A DNA stretch of 64,000 nucleotides from Bacteroidota bacterium (GTDB lineage: Bacteria > Bacteroidota > Ignavibacteria > Ignavibacteriales > Ignavibacteriaceae), in NCBI GenBank assembly GCA_021824145.1, contig JAKALM010000001.1:124001-188000 (forward strand), given 5' to 3'. The notes below the pieces were generated by a model. The model was not told the DNA's origin. It saw only the letters and a program-made list of their open reading frames with translations, and ran no database searches. Below, one piece after another: positions 18,639 through 27,637 of the stretch (positions are counted from its first letter, which is position 1; every line of letters starts with the position of its first letter). Position numbers and translations under genes: made by a program.

Positions 18639-20354
18639 CTAATTATTTTCTTTTACTTTTAAATCTTTAAGTTTTAATTGCGGAAATGTTTTTCCGTCAC
18701 GAACTAATTTATCAATTGAATAGACAATATCTAAATTTGAATTGGTTTTTATTGAATCAATAAACTCACTCATATTAAATCCGATACAATCAAAAACTCT
18801 ATCGCAGCCAGATTGCTTAACATTTATTATAAGATGATTCAAACCAACAATTCTTGGCGAACTTACAACCGTAACATTTTCGGAAATAAAAACAGGTCTC
18901 ATGTTGCCGGGACCGAAAGGAGAGAATTGATCAATAACTCGTAAAAACTTAGCGGTTATCTCAGAGAATTTTAACTTAGAATCAATATGCAGTTCAGGCA
19001 ATAAGTCTTCTTCATTCATTGATTCCTTTACGATTTGATTAAATTTAAATTTAAATTCATCAATCTTCTCCACTTCAACCGCAAGCCCTGCCGCTGCTTG
19101 ATGCCCGCCAAAATGAATTAATAAATCTTCACATTTTTTTAGAGCTTCATAAATATTAAAATTTGAAATGCTTCTTGCCGAGCCTTTAGCTATACCATCA
19201 ACTGTGGTAAGCATAATTGTAGGACGATAATATTTTTCGACCAATCTTGATGCCACAATGCCTATAACTCCAGGATGCCATTTTTCCTGATGAAGAATTA
19301 TTGCGATGTCTTCACTTAAGTCTAAAGAATTTTCAACAATATCTAAAGCATTATCAAAAGTATCTTCGTCTATTTTTCTTCGCTGATAATTTTCTGATTC
19401 TAAAACTTTAGCTAATTCCAGCGCTTGATTTTTATCTTTTGTAATAAGAAGTTCAACAGCCCGCTGAGCATCGCCTAACCTGCCAACAGCATTAATTCTA
19501 GGTGCAATAGTAAAAACAATTTGTCCGGAAGTTAAATTTCCTGAAGATATATTACTACTTTCAATCAAAGCTGCAATTCCGGGACGAGGATTAGAGTTTA
19601 TCATTTCTAATCCTTCTTTTACCAAAACTCTATTCTCATCAATTAACGGTACAATATCTGCAGCGCCTGCCAGTGCAACCAAATCCAAATATTTTAATGG
19701 AAGTTCTCTTTTGCCAATTCTTTCTGCAACACCTTGAGCTAATTTAAAAGCAACGCCGGCGCCCGATAAATATTTAAATGGATAATTACAGCTTGGTTTT
19801 AGAGGGTCTAAAACTGCGTAAGCATTTGGAATTACATCTTTGGGCTGATGATGATCGCAAATAATTAAATCTATTCCAAGTTCATTTATATATTTTGTTT
19901 CTTCAATAGCTGTAATTCCGCAGTCAACAGAAATTAATAATGAAGTTCCTCGGCATTTAATATTATCTATTCCGCTTTGTGAAATTCCATAACCTTCTGT
20001 TAAACGTTGGGGGATATAAAATTCAACATTAGCGCCAAATTCTTTTAAAAACATATAAAGCAGGGCAGTAGAGCAAGTTCCGTCAACATCGTAATCGCCA
20101 TAAATACAAATTAGTTGATTTTCTGTTAACGCTTTTATTAGTCGATAGGTTGCTGCTTCCATTCCATCCATTAGGAATGGATCGTTCAATAATTCTAACG
20201 TTGGACGGAAAAAATTTTTTGCTTGATGAAAGTTTTTAATATTTCGAAGCGCCAATAATTTGGCTAAAACTTCAGAAATATTTATAGAATCTGATAACGA
20301 TTTTATAATATAATCATCATCGGTTTCTTTTATTTTCCAACGTTTTTTCAACAT
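18639..20354 (-). CDS. recJ: Single-stranded-DNA-specific exonuclease RecJ
   Basis: 571 residues from the ATG at 20354. The frame is open further upstream to 20441, but that extension overlaps the 3' part of the RNase P RNA gene and encodes a hydrophobic stretch foreign to RecJ, so it is rejected. RecJ degrades single-stranded DNA 5' to 3' in recombination and mismatch repair. DHH-domain motifs are visible: DYDVDGTCS, SVDCGI, CDHHQP, and the DHHA1 segment HFGGHQAAAGLAVE. It heads a minus-strand group recJ-yebC-ruvC-ruvA devoted mostly to recombination. Confidence 0.95.
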   Translation of the reverse strand: MLKKRWKIKETDDDYIIKSLSDSINISEVLAKLLALRNIKNFHQAKNFFRPTLELLNDPFLMDGMEAATYRLIKALTENQLICIYGDYDVDGTCSTALLYMFLKEFGANVEFYIPQRLTEGYGISQSGIDNIKCRGTSLLISVDCGITAIEETKYINELGIDLIICDHHQPKDVIPNAYAVLDPLKPSCNYPFKYLSGAGVAFKLAQGVAERIGKRELPLKYLDLVALAGAADIVPLIDENRVLVKEGLEMINSNPRPGIAALIESSNISSGNLTSGQIVFTIAPRINAVGRLGDAQRAVELLITKDKNQALELAKVLESENYQRRKIDEDTFDNALDIVENSLDLSEDIAIILHQEKWHPGVIGIVASRLVEKYYRPTIMLTTVDGIAKGSARSISNFNIYEALKKCEDLLIHFGGHQAAAGLAVEVEKIDEFKFKFNQIVKESMNEEDLLPELHIDSKLKFSEITAKFLRVIDQFSPFGPGNMRPVFISENVTVVSSPRIVGLNHLIINVKQSGCDRVFDCIGFNMSEFIDSIKTNSNLDIVYSIDKLVRDGKTFPQLKLKDLKVKENN

Positions 20355-20391
20355 ATAAATTATCCAGAAGATAATCGAAAGAACAAATAAT

Positions 20392-20798
20392 AGTTCAGGC
20401 TTATAAGCCGAATTCTGTACCTCAAAAAATTGAGGCGGCAATTATTTATCTTGATCACGAATTACTCCGTGATTCATGCAGTCTACCCTGAAATCCAGTT
20501 TCGATAAACTCAAAACATTCAAAGCGAACAACCTTGATCCCTAAAAAGGGAAGATTTCTTTATTTGACCTTGCTTCAGGTGGGGTTTGCCCTGCCGAAAA
20601 TGTTACCATTTCCGCGGTAGGCTCTTACCCTGCCATTTCACCCTTATCCTGAAAAAATCAGGACGGTATATTTTCTGTGGCACTTTCCGTATTCCAAATA
20701 ATATTGGAACCCCGGATGTTATCCGGCACCTTGTTCTTTGAAGTTCGGACTTTCCTCCCACTCAATTTTATTGAGAGAGCAATTGCCCAGCCTGAACT
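20392..20798 (-). ncRNA. rnpB: RNase P RNA (bacterial class A)
   Basis: Read on the minus strand. The first and last segments pair as helix P1: AGTTCAGGCT (20798-20789) with AGCCTGAACT (20401-20392). The universal GAGGAAAGTCCGAAC is at 20757-20743, the GGGTGAAATGGCAGGGTAAG... core with TACCGCGG at about 20644-20612, GGCAAACCCC near 20590, and the 3' conserved GATAAATAATTGCC...ACAGAATTCGGCTTA at 20450-20402. Length about 407 bases. It is the catalytic RNA that matures tRNA 5' ends. Exact ends may differ by a few bases. recJ starts 38 bases downstream. Confidence 0.95.
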
Positions 20799-21112
20799 AT
20801 GTTTTATTCAAAAAATTGTATGATACAACTATTACAATTACTTCTTTAACTTTATTTTATTTAAATGAATTAAATAAGTTAAATTATTTTAATAGTTCTA
20901 ATATAATAAATTACATTTCGGAAATCAGTAGGAAATCGATTCAAAAATATTTAAAAATTTGATAGAATTTAAGGGTGAAAAGTAGAATTTAGTCAGAAAC
21001 TAAAATTTTTCTTCTTCTCGTACCGGCTGTAGCTTTTTTAAGTTACAAGCCATGCCAGTACAAGAATTAAAAAATTATTGGATAAGTTAATAAATCTAAT
21101 AAAAGACTTATT
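20799..21112. other. Intergenic region upstream of rnpB, no gene seen
   Basis: About 310 very AT-rich bases between the end of the zinc-ribbon gene and rnpB. It should hold the rnpB promoter, but I cannot single out convincing -35/-10 boxes. The only structure is the imperfect inverted repeat at 21020-21061. Confidence 0.6.
21020..21061. repeat. Imperfect inverted repeat
   Basis: GTACCGGC (21020-21027) is complementary to GCCAGTAC (21054-21061) with one G-T pair; an inner TGTAGC/TTACA segment can extend the hairpin. GC content is above the surroundings. It lies 52 bases after the minus-strand stop at 21113 and could be that gene's 3' hairpin, but lacks a uridine tract. Confidence 0.5.
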
Positions 21113-21838
21113 CTACTCATCAATTGTTTCAGCAATTTCAGCTGAAACTAAAATTCTGCCGCAATATTCACAAAAGAAAAGTTTATTGTTCCGCCTTATC
21201 TCAAGTTGTCTTTGAGAGGGAACAATATTATGGCAGCCTGAACAAGCTGAGCGTCGAATGGTTGCAACCGCTTTTCCCTTCTTAGCTTTTCTTATTCTCA
21301 TATAAGCTGCATAGTCAGCTTTTTTTGTTAGCGCTTCAATTTCTTTTCTCTTTGCTCTAAGCTTAGCTTCTTCCTTTTCGTTTGCTTTAATTATTTCCTT
21401 GAGATCTGCTTCCTTTACTTTCAGTTCTTCTTTCAATTCATCCATTTGAGGCTCAATTTCTGAAATTTCATCAGATAATTTTTTGCTAAGATCGGCAAGT
21501 GAATTATTTTCAGCTTCTAGTTTGGTGAACAACTCTTCTGTATGATCAATCTCTTTAGTCAATGCATCGTATTCTTTATTATTTCTAACTTGATAAAGCT
21601 GTGCTTTGAATTTCTTTTGATTCTCTTTTAGCTTTTTTATTTCTTCTTCATTGTCCTGCCTTTTTTCAAGAGATTCTTTCTGCTCTTTTTCTTTGTTGGC
21701 AATGTCATCTTTTATTGCAGTTATTCTTGTTTTAAGATCTTCTACTGCAACAGGAAGATCACCGCGCAGCTCTTCCAGTACATCTAGCTGATCATCCAGT
21801 TTTTGTAATTCATACAATATTTTTAATCTATCAAACAA
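21113..21838 (-). CDS. Coiled-coil protein with C4 zinc ribbon (zf-RING_7/DUF164 family)
   Basis: 241 residues. Residues 1-180 are a long charged coiled coil (starting MFDRLKILYELQKLDDQLD), followed by a C4 zinc ribbon with CSGCHNIVPSQ and FFCEYCGRILV providing the four cysteines. This architecture is shared with a widespread family that includes CdsZ of Chlamydia. A nucleic-acid or ribosome-related role is suspected for the family but not shown here. It follows the Nif3-like gene by 14 bases, a neighbour pairing that is common across bacteria, so an operon is likely. Confidence 0.88.
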   Translation of the reverse strand: MFDRLKILYELQKLDDQLDVLEELRGDLPVAVEDLKTRITAIKDDIANKEKEQKESLEKRQDNEEEIKKLKENQKKFKAQLYQVRNNKEYDALTKEIDHTEELFTKLEAENNSLADLSKKLSDEISEIEPQMDELKEELKVKEADLKEIIKANEKEEAKLRAKRKEIEALTKKADYAAYMRIRKAKKGKAVATIRRSACSGCHNIVPSQRQLEIRRNNKLFFCEYCGRILVSAEIAETIDE

Positions 21839-21852
21839 TTTATATTCGCTCC

Positions 21853-22965
21853 TTATTTATTATAAAAAAAAATTGGATTCGTCGATCCTTCATATTTAAA
21901 AATCTTTGTATTAATATTTTTTCCAATGGTGTAATGGCTCAATTTTCTTTTAACTTCATCAAGTGAATGAATTTCTGTTTCATAATGCCCGGCGTCAATA
22001 AGAAGAATTTTTTCATTGGCATCTTGAAATGTATGGTATTTTAAATCTGCAGTAATAAAAGCATCGGCGCCAGAGTTAAGAGCGTCTTTAACTAAATCGC
22101 TGCCGGCACCGCCGCAAAGCGCTACTTTCTTAATTTTATTATTTCCTTTCGAATATCTAAAATTTTTAATTTTTAGATTGTCTGCCACATAATCTAAAAA
22201 TTGTTTTTGATGCATCGGTTTATCCAATTCGCCAATTGTACCAGCGCCATAATTTTTATTAGAATTTGCAAGAGGATAAATGTCGTATGCTACTTCTTCG
22301 TAAGGATGAGTTTCAAAAATTGCAGTAAGAATTTTTTTCAGTTTCCATGAATCAACTAATACTTCTAATTTAATTTCTTCAACCAATTCAATTTTATTTT
22401 TTTCGCCGAGGTACGGATTTGAATTACCCGAACCTTTAAAGGTTCCGTTACCTTTAGTTCTAAAACTGCAATTGGTGTATTCGCCAATTCGTCCGCCTCC
22501 GTTTTCAAATATTGCATTTGCAACTTTATCAACAAAATCTACCGGAACAAAAACACTTAATTTATATTGATTAGAATTTTGATGTACTAAAAAATCAATA
22601 TTGTTTAGTTTTAATTTTTTAGCAAGTTCAAAGCTTACGCCTTCTTTTGTAAAATCTAAATTTGTGTGGGCGGAGTAAAGAGTAATATTATTTTTAATTA
22701 GTTTTTCTATTAGTTTGGAATTTTTATCGTTTTGCAGGTCAATTTTTTTGAGTGGTTGAAAAAGTAATGGGTGGTGCGAAATAATAAGATTACAATTCTT
22801 TTTTATTGCATCATCGATAACTTGGTCATGTAATTCTAAACAAAGAAGAATATTATTCAGTTTATTATTTAATGAACCAACTTGTAAACCAACGTTATCT
22901 TTTTGCCAGGCAATTTCTTTAGGCGCCCATTCCTCAAAGTATTTAATTATTTCCTTACACGTCAT
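21853..22965 (-). CDS. Nif3-like dinuclear metal center protein (YbgI/GTP cyclohydrolase I type 2 homologue)
   Basis: 370 residues from the ATG at 22965 (MTCKEIIKYFEEWAP). The frame is open upstream to 23049, but that part runs through a terminator-like hairpin and is not family-like. Nif3 proteins form hexamers with a two-metal site; visible ligand segments are SHHPLLF, SAHTNLDF, and near the end DAGHYETE. The long form carries a PII-like insertion in the middle (KLSVFVPVDFVDKVANAIFENGGGRIGEY and THPYEEVAYDIYPL). The biochemical role of the family is still unsettled despite the cyclohydrolase label. Transcribed with the zinc-ribbon gene. Confidence 0.9.
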   Translation of the reverse strand: MTCKEIIKYFEEWAPKEIAWQKDNVGLQVGSLNNKLNNILLCLELHDQVIDDAIKKNCNLIISHHPLLFQPLKKIDLQNDKNSKLIEKLIKNNITLYSAHTNLDFTKEGVSFELAKKLKLNNIDFLVHQNSNQYKLSVFVPVDFVDKVANAIFENGGGRIGEYTNCSFRTKGNGTFKGSGNSNPYLGEKNKIELVEEIKLEVLVDSWKLKKILTAIFETHPYEEVAYDIYPLANSNKNYGAGTIGELDKPMHQKQFLDYVADNLKIKNFRYSKGNNKIKKVALCGGAGSDLVKDALNSGADAFITADLKYHTFQDANEKILLIDAGHYETEIHSLDEVKRKLSHYTIGKNINTKIFKYEGSTNPIFFYNK

Positions 22966-23001
22966 ATTAAAAAAAAATGCACTTCGGTATTTGAAGTGCA
23001 T
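22966..23001 (-). terminator. Terminator-like hairpin in the leader of the Nif3-like gene
   Basis: On the minus strand ATGCACTTC (23001-22993) pairs with GAAGTGCAT (22985-22977), loop of seven, followed by a run of about eight T and then AATATG, where ATG is the start codon at 22965. A second small hairpin (GCTGC/GCAGC) is upstream near 23025-23040. It may be the terminator of ispG or an attenuator. Confidence 0.75.
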
Positions 23002-23184
23002 CTTTCTAATTTTATAATTCTTGCTGCTCGGCAGCGGATTTATATACAATATTAAAAAATATAAACTTTTCTATTTTTATTTCCATTTTCAAGCTATCAA
23101 ATATACACCAACAAGAAATAACTTCCAATATTTTACTATAAGAATATATTATTGGTATGAAATTTTATGTGATATAAAATAAGT

Positions 23185-25194
23185 TCATTTAGTTTCCACC
23201 CAATTACCATCTTCTTTTATAATTTCTATAAGTGAATCAACCGCTTCACTCGAAGAAACATTTCTTCGGACAATCTCTTTTCCGCGGTAAAGAGTAATTT
23301 TTCCAACTCCCGAACCAACATACCCGTAATCAGCGTCTGCCATTTCTCCAGGCCCATTAACAATGCAGCCCATAATTGCGATTTTAACACCCTTTAAATG
23401 TTCAGTCCTTTTTCGAATTTTTTCTGTTGTAGTTTGTAAATCGAATAAAGTTCTTCCACAAGATGGACATGCAATGTATTCTGTTTTTGAAATTCTTACT
23501 CGTGCAGCTTGTAAAATTCCAAATAAAATTCGGTTGATTATTTTTTCTTTAGTTTCTTCTTTAACAAAATTTCTAACTAAAATGTTTTCGTCTGAAGAAG
23601 CATTTTCTTCGAGTTCTAATTTCTCTGTATTTACCCAAACTCCATCGCCAAAACCTTCAATTAATAATGCGCCAAAATCAGTTGAAGAAAATAGTCTTAA
23701 GTTTTCTAAGTCTATATTTTGATAATCTCTTTTTATGATGACAGGATTTAAGATCTCTTTTTCAATTAATTCGATAAAAAATCTTCTCTGTTCTGCCATT
23801 CCATGAGAATTATTCGTTGTTAAAACCATTACTGAAGTTTTGTCGTTTTTGATTTGATTTAAAATATCATCTGTCAAAGAATTAATATTTCCCGAAATAA
23901 AGTTTAATATTGAAGATTTTTTATCAGATTTTAAATATTCATCAGCAGTGAAAAGCGGAAATGATTGATCCGCGTTTCCAGAATTAACCCAAATTTCAAA
24001 ATCATAAATTGGCTTTAACGATAATGGAAAATCAATTAGCGATTTGTTCTTTCCCAAGTAAATAAAATCAGGTGAACCATCGTTCATATTCCATTTATCG
24101 GAAAATGAATCATAAAAATAGCCAATGGAAATTAAATCATTATAATTTTTTATCTGGATAGAACTAAAATCCGCAATAACTCTTGGGACGTTATGATTTC
24201 CAATGTTTAAAACTTCAAATGAATTTCTTTTTGTGTAATTAAAAGGATCGTAAGGAATATTATCAATTGGTTTTATTGAATTATGTATGGAGCGGTTTTT
24301 ATAGCGATTGACTAAACGAATTGCAACCGGCGCTTCAAATTCCGGATCTTCTGTCAGCGAAACTCGAACAGTATCGCCGATTCCATCTTCAAGCAAAGCA
24401 CCAATTCCAAGAGCTGATTTTATTCTGCCGTCTTCCCCGCCGCCAGCTTCTGTAACTCCAAGGTGAAGCGGATAATTCATACCCTCTTCATTCATTTTAT
24501 TTATAAGCAGTCTATATGCTTGAATCATAACTTGCGGGTTGCTTGATTTCATCGAAAGAACAATGCTGTAATAATTTAACTCTTCACATATTCGAACAAA
24601 TTCGAGAGCAGATTCTACCATTCCTAGCGGAGAATCGCCGTATCGGCTCATAATTCGATCTGACAATGAACCATGGTTAGTTCCAATTCGCATTGCGGTG
24701 CCGTATTCTTTGCAGATTTTTACAAGCGGCGAAAATCTTTCCCTAATTCTTTCAAGCTCGGCATTGTATTCAGCATCTGTATATTCAATCGTTTGGAATT
24801 TTTTCCGATCAATATAATTTCCAGGATTTACTCTAACTTTTTCTACAATTCGTGCTGCAAGTTCTGCTGCATTTGGAGTAAAATGTATATCTGCAATTAA
24901 CGGCACTTTATAACCGCGGTTTCTTAATTCTTTTTTAATTAATTCAAGATTTTGTGCTTCAAGTTTACTTGGTGCTGTTATTCTAACATAATCGCAGCCA
25001 GATTCCACCATTCTTATTGTTTGTTCAACTGTAGCAATTGTATCCATCGTGTCAGTTGTTGTCATCGATTGAATTCTAATTGGATTATCGGCACCTAATG
25101 GAATATCGCCAACAAAAACTTCCCTTGTTTTTAATCTGGAAAATTTTGTTAGACTGTTGCAGTACAATTTTGTTTTTTGAATAGAATTATCCAT
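23185..25194 (-). CDS. ispG: 4-hydroxy-3-methylbut-2-enyl-diphosphate synthase (long form)
   Basis: 669 residues, far longer than the ~370-residue E. coli enzyme, because of a large central domain (about residues 300-560) as in Bacteroidota, Chlamydiae and plants. IspG uses a [4Fe-4S] cluster and reduced ferredoxin or flavodoxin to convert MEcPP to HMBPP in the MEP pathway. N-terminal TIM barrel (IRIQSMTTTDTMDT, LIADIHFTPNAA), C-terminal cluster domain with CPSCGRTLFDLQ and GCIVNGPGEMADADYGYVG. It diverges from dnaG. With dxr in the same window, two MEP steps are encoded here. Confidence 0.96.
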   Translation of the reverse strand: MDNSIQKTKLYCNSLTKFSRLKTREVFVGDIPLGADNPIRIQSMTTTDTMDTIATVEQTIRMVESGCDYVRITAPSKLEAQNLELIKKELRNRGYKVPLIADIHFTPNAAELAARIVEKVRVNPGNYIDRKKFQTIEYTDAEYNAELERIRERFSPLVKICKEYGTAMRIGTNHGSLSDRIMSRYGDSPLGMVESALEFVRICEELNYYSIVLSMKSSNPQVMIQAYRLLINKMNEEGMNYPLHLGVTEAGGGEDGRIKSALGIGALLEDGIGDTVRVSLTEDPEFEAPVAIRLVNRYKNRSIHNSIKPIDNIPYDPFNYTKRNSFEVLNIGNHNVPRVIADFSSIQIKNYNDLISIGYFYDSFSDKWNMNDGSPDFIYLGKNKSLIDFPLSLKPIYDFEIWVNSGNADQSFPLFTADEYLKSDKKSSILNFISGNINSLTDDILNQIKNDKTSVMVLTTNNSHGMAEQRRFFIELIEKEILNPVIIKRDYQNIDLENLRLFSSTDFGALLIEGFGDGVWVNTEKLELEENASSDENILVRNFVKEETKEKIINRILFGILQAARVRISKTEYIACPSCGRTLFDLQTTTEKIRKRTEHLKGVKIAIMGCIVNGPGEMADADYGYVGSGVGKITLYRGKEIVRRNVSSSEAVDSLIEIIKEDGNWVETK

Positions 25195-25482
25195 CGTTTT
25201 TAATTATCTAATTTAAAATGTTTTTCAAGTGATGAAATTAATTTCCGCATTAATTAGTCGAATTGAATTTTTCTGTTAAGAACCTTTTTTCAATATTATA
25301 AATATAATCATTGTTAAAAATGAATAAAAACCAATTAATTAAACTTTGATTTGAAAAAACTTTAAAATGACTTTGAACAATCGTAACAATCTTATTACTA
25401 ATTTTTATTAAATTACAATTGATAAAAATTATACCTCTAAATTTACTGAGAGTAATTATTTTTAAGTTAAAATTGATTTCGA

Positions 25483-27357
25483 ATGAGAATATCAGATAAT
25501 AAGATCGAAGAAATACGTATTGCGGCAAATATTGTTGATGTAATATCCGAATATGTCCAGCTGAGAAAAAGAGGTAAAAATTATATCGGGCTTTGTCCTT
25601 TTCATTCCGAAAAAACACCGTCGTTTACCGTAAGTGAAGAAAAACAAATTTTTAATTGTTTCGGCTGCCATAAAGGCGGAAACGTTTATAAGTTTTTGAT
25701 GGAATATGAAAAAATTTCTTTCATTGAATCTGTTCAAGAGCTTGCGCAAAGATATGGTGTAAATATAGAAGTTGATGAAGAAACTACCGGCAAGCAAAGT
25801 GAACAAGAAATTCTTTATGATATTAATACGGAAACAGCAAAGTATTTTTCTAATAATCTATTAAACAGTTCCGAAGCTGAAATTGCAAGAGAATATTTTC
25901 AAAAAAGAAAAATAAAACCTCAAACAATGCGGTCATTCGGATTGGGTTATGCATTTCCAAGCTGGGACCATTTTGTAAATTACGCGCAAGATAAAAAGAT
26001 TGACTTGGAAAGAGCAATTTCTCTCGGCTTAATTGGGCAAAGCAATGACGGAAGGCTTTATGATAAATTTTCTGGAAGAATTATCTTCCCAATTTTTTCA
26101 CCAAATGGCAGAGTTGTTGCTTTTGCCGGAAGAATAATTGAGAAAAAAGAAAACTCTGCTAAATATCTCAACTCGCCTGAATCATTAATTTATGTTAAAG
26201 GAAGAATTCTTTACGGTCTTTCTCACTCAAAAGATGAAATAAGAAAATTAGATAAAGCAATTCTTGTTGAAGGTTACATGGATTTAATTTCGCTTCATCA
26301 AAGTGGAATTAAAAATGTAGTTGCTGTTTCCGGAACTGCGTTAACCGAAGAACAAGTTCAACTGCTTTCGCGTTACACAAAAAATGTTGTACTTTTATTT
26401 GATGCCGATACAGCGGGCATAAAAGCATCTATGAGAAGCATTGAGCTTCTTCTTAAAAAAGATATGGAAATTAAAATTGCTTCACTGCCTTCTGGGGAAG
26501 ATCCGGATTCTTTTGTAAACAATTTTGGACGTGAAAAATTTGAAGAGATAATTAAGAAAGCTCAAAATTTTTTGGAGTACCAAACAGAATTTTACAGCAA
26601 TCAAGGAATGTTTGAAGACCCTTCAAAAACCGCCGAGGCAATTCGAGAGCTTGTAAAACCGGTTTCAATTATCAATGACGAATTGAAAAGAAGCTTGTTG
26701 ATTAAATCAATTGCGAAAAAATTTAATTTAAGAGAAAAACTTTTAGAGAATGAACTTGATAAAGCTATCCAGTCTTTTGGTAAACAAATTACAAATGAAG
26801 AAAGAATTCGCGATAAAGAATTAATAAAAAAGCAATTAGAAGCTAAGCTGCAAAAAGACAGAAAAATTTCTCCGCGAGAAATAAGATTAGAAAAGGAAAT
26901 TCTAAAACTCCTTTTCGAAGGCAAAACAGAAATAGTTGGATTTGTTTTTTCACAAATTTCGCCTGAGGAATTTTTAACTGAAGAGCATGCAAAATTGGCA
27001 GAAATAGTTTATGAAGCATATAAAAATAATGAAGAAATAATTGCCGCCTCACTAATTGAAAAAATTAGCGACGAAAAATTACAATCGTTTGTCCTTAATT
27101 TAACTTTTGATAAATATTCAATTAGTAGAAATTGGGAAGATATTTATCCTGGATTGCCTCACGAAAAAATTCTGCAAAAAATAGCCGTCGATACTGTTAA
27201 AAGATTTAGAACTGAAAAAATAAATTTCGAAATAAAAAATAATTTTAGATTAATTGAATCCGCAACTGAAGAAGAGGAAAGATTTGAGTTGATGAAACTC
27301 AATCATGAGCTTGAAAAAGAAAAGCAAAAGCTCAATCTCAATATTAGTATCGAATAA
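25483..27357 (+). CDS. dnaG: DNA primase
   Basis: 624 residues. Makes RNA primers for replication. N-terminal CHC2 zinc finger with C38, H41, C59 and C62 (LCPFHSEKTPSF, NCFGCHKGG); catalytic core around RIIFPIFSPNGRVVAFAGR; TOPRIM domain with LVEGYMDLISLHQSG and FDADTAGIKAS; C-terminal helicase-binding domain rich in Glu and Lys. It is first in a plus-strand run that continues with ferredoxin, prenyl reductase, hemH and the PduS/PduT pair. rpoD, a common partner of dnaG, is absent. Confidence 0.96.
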   Translation: MRISDNKIEEIRIAANIVDVISEYVQLRKRGKNYIGLCPFHSEKTPSFTVSEEKQIFNCFGCHKGGNVYKFLMEYEKISFIESVQELAQRYGVNIEVDEETTGKQSEQEILYDINTETAKYFSNNLLNSSEAEIAREYFQKRKIKPQTMRSFGLGYAFPSWDHFVNYAQDKKIDLERAISLGLIGQSNDGRLYDKFSGRIIFPIFSPNGRVVAFAGRIIEKKENSAKYLNSPESLIYVKGRILYGLSHSKDEIRKLDKAILVEGYMDLISLHQSGIKNVVAVSGTALTEEQVQLLSRYTKNVVLLFDADTAGIKASMRSIELLLKKDMEIKIASLPSGEDPDSFVNNFGREKFEEIIKKAQNFLEYQTEFYSNQGMFEDPSKTAEAIRELVKPVSIINDELKRSLLIKSIAKKFNLREKLLENELDKAIQSFGKQITNEERIRDKELIKKQLEAKLQKDRKISPREIRLEKEILKLLFEGKTEIVGFVFSQISPEEFLTEEHAKLAEIVYEAYKNNEEIIAASLIEKISDEKLQSFVLNLTFDKYSISRNWEDIYPGLPHEKILQKIAVDTVKRFRTEKINFEIKNNFRLIESATEEEERFELMKLNHELEKEKQKLNLNISIE

Positions 27358-27431
27358 ATTTAATTTTATATTTGTCTTTCAAAAAATAATATTGTTTAAA
27401 AATGTTTCGGCAAGCAAAAAATGGTAAATTA

Positions 27432-27620
27432 ATGATCGAGATCCTTCCGGATAAATGCGATTTCTGTGGTTGCTGCGTAGGTATTTGTCCAGAAGATGCA
27501 ATTGAATTGAAAGAAGCTGAAATTTTTATAATTGATGAGCGCTGCACAAACTGCGCAAAATGTGTTTGGAGTTGCCCAATCGAAGTAATTCGCTTTAATA
27601 AAGAAGGCGTTGTTGTTTAA
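27432..27620 (+). CDS. Small 2x[4Fe-4S] ferredoxin
   Basis: 62 residues from the ATG at 27432 (MIEILPDKC); an in-frame ATG at 27402 would add ten residues and cannot be excluded. Two classic cluster motifs are present: CDFCGCCVGICP and CTNCAKCVWSCP, each followed by an acidic or beta segment, giving the bacterial 2[4Fe-4S] ferredoxin fold. It is 17 bases upstream of the geranylgeranyl-reductase-family flavoprotein, which suggests it is that enzyme's electron donor, though it could also serve IspG or the PduS-like protein nearby. Confidence 0.9.
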   Translation: MIEILPDKCDFCGCCVGICPEDAIELKEAEIFIIDERCTNCAKCVWSCPIEVIRFNKEGVVV

Positions 27621-27637
27621 CTTAACTCGAAAATAAA

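Noticed and set aside
20738-20962. 74-residue frame at the rnpB 5' end
   Set aside because: Starts inside the RNase P RNA on the opposite strand and continues into AT-rich spacer.
20799-21112. Possible tRNA or tmRNA gene beside rnpB
   Set aside because: No cloverleaf, CCA-end or tag-peptide frame is visible; only an inverted repeat.
25250-25618. 122-residue minus-strand frame between ispG and dnaG
   Set aside because: Overlaps the dnaG zinc-finger coding region and is a low-complexity Phe/Ile/Asn translation of AT-rich DNA.
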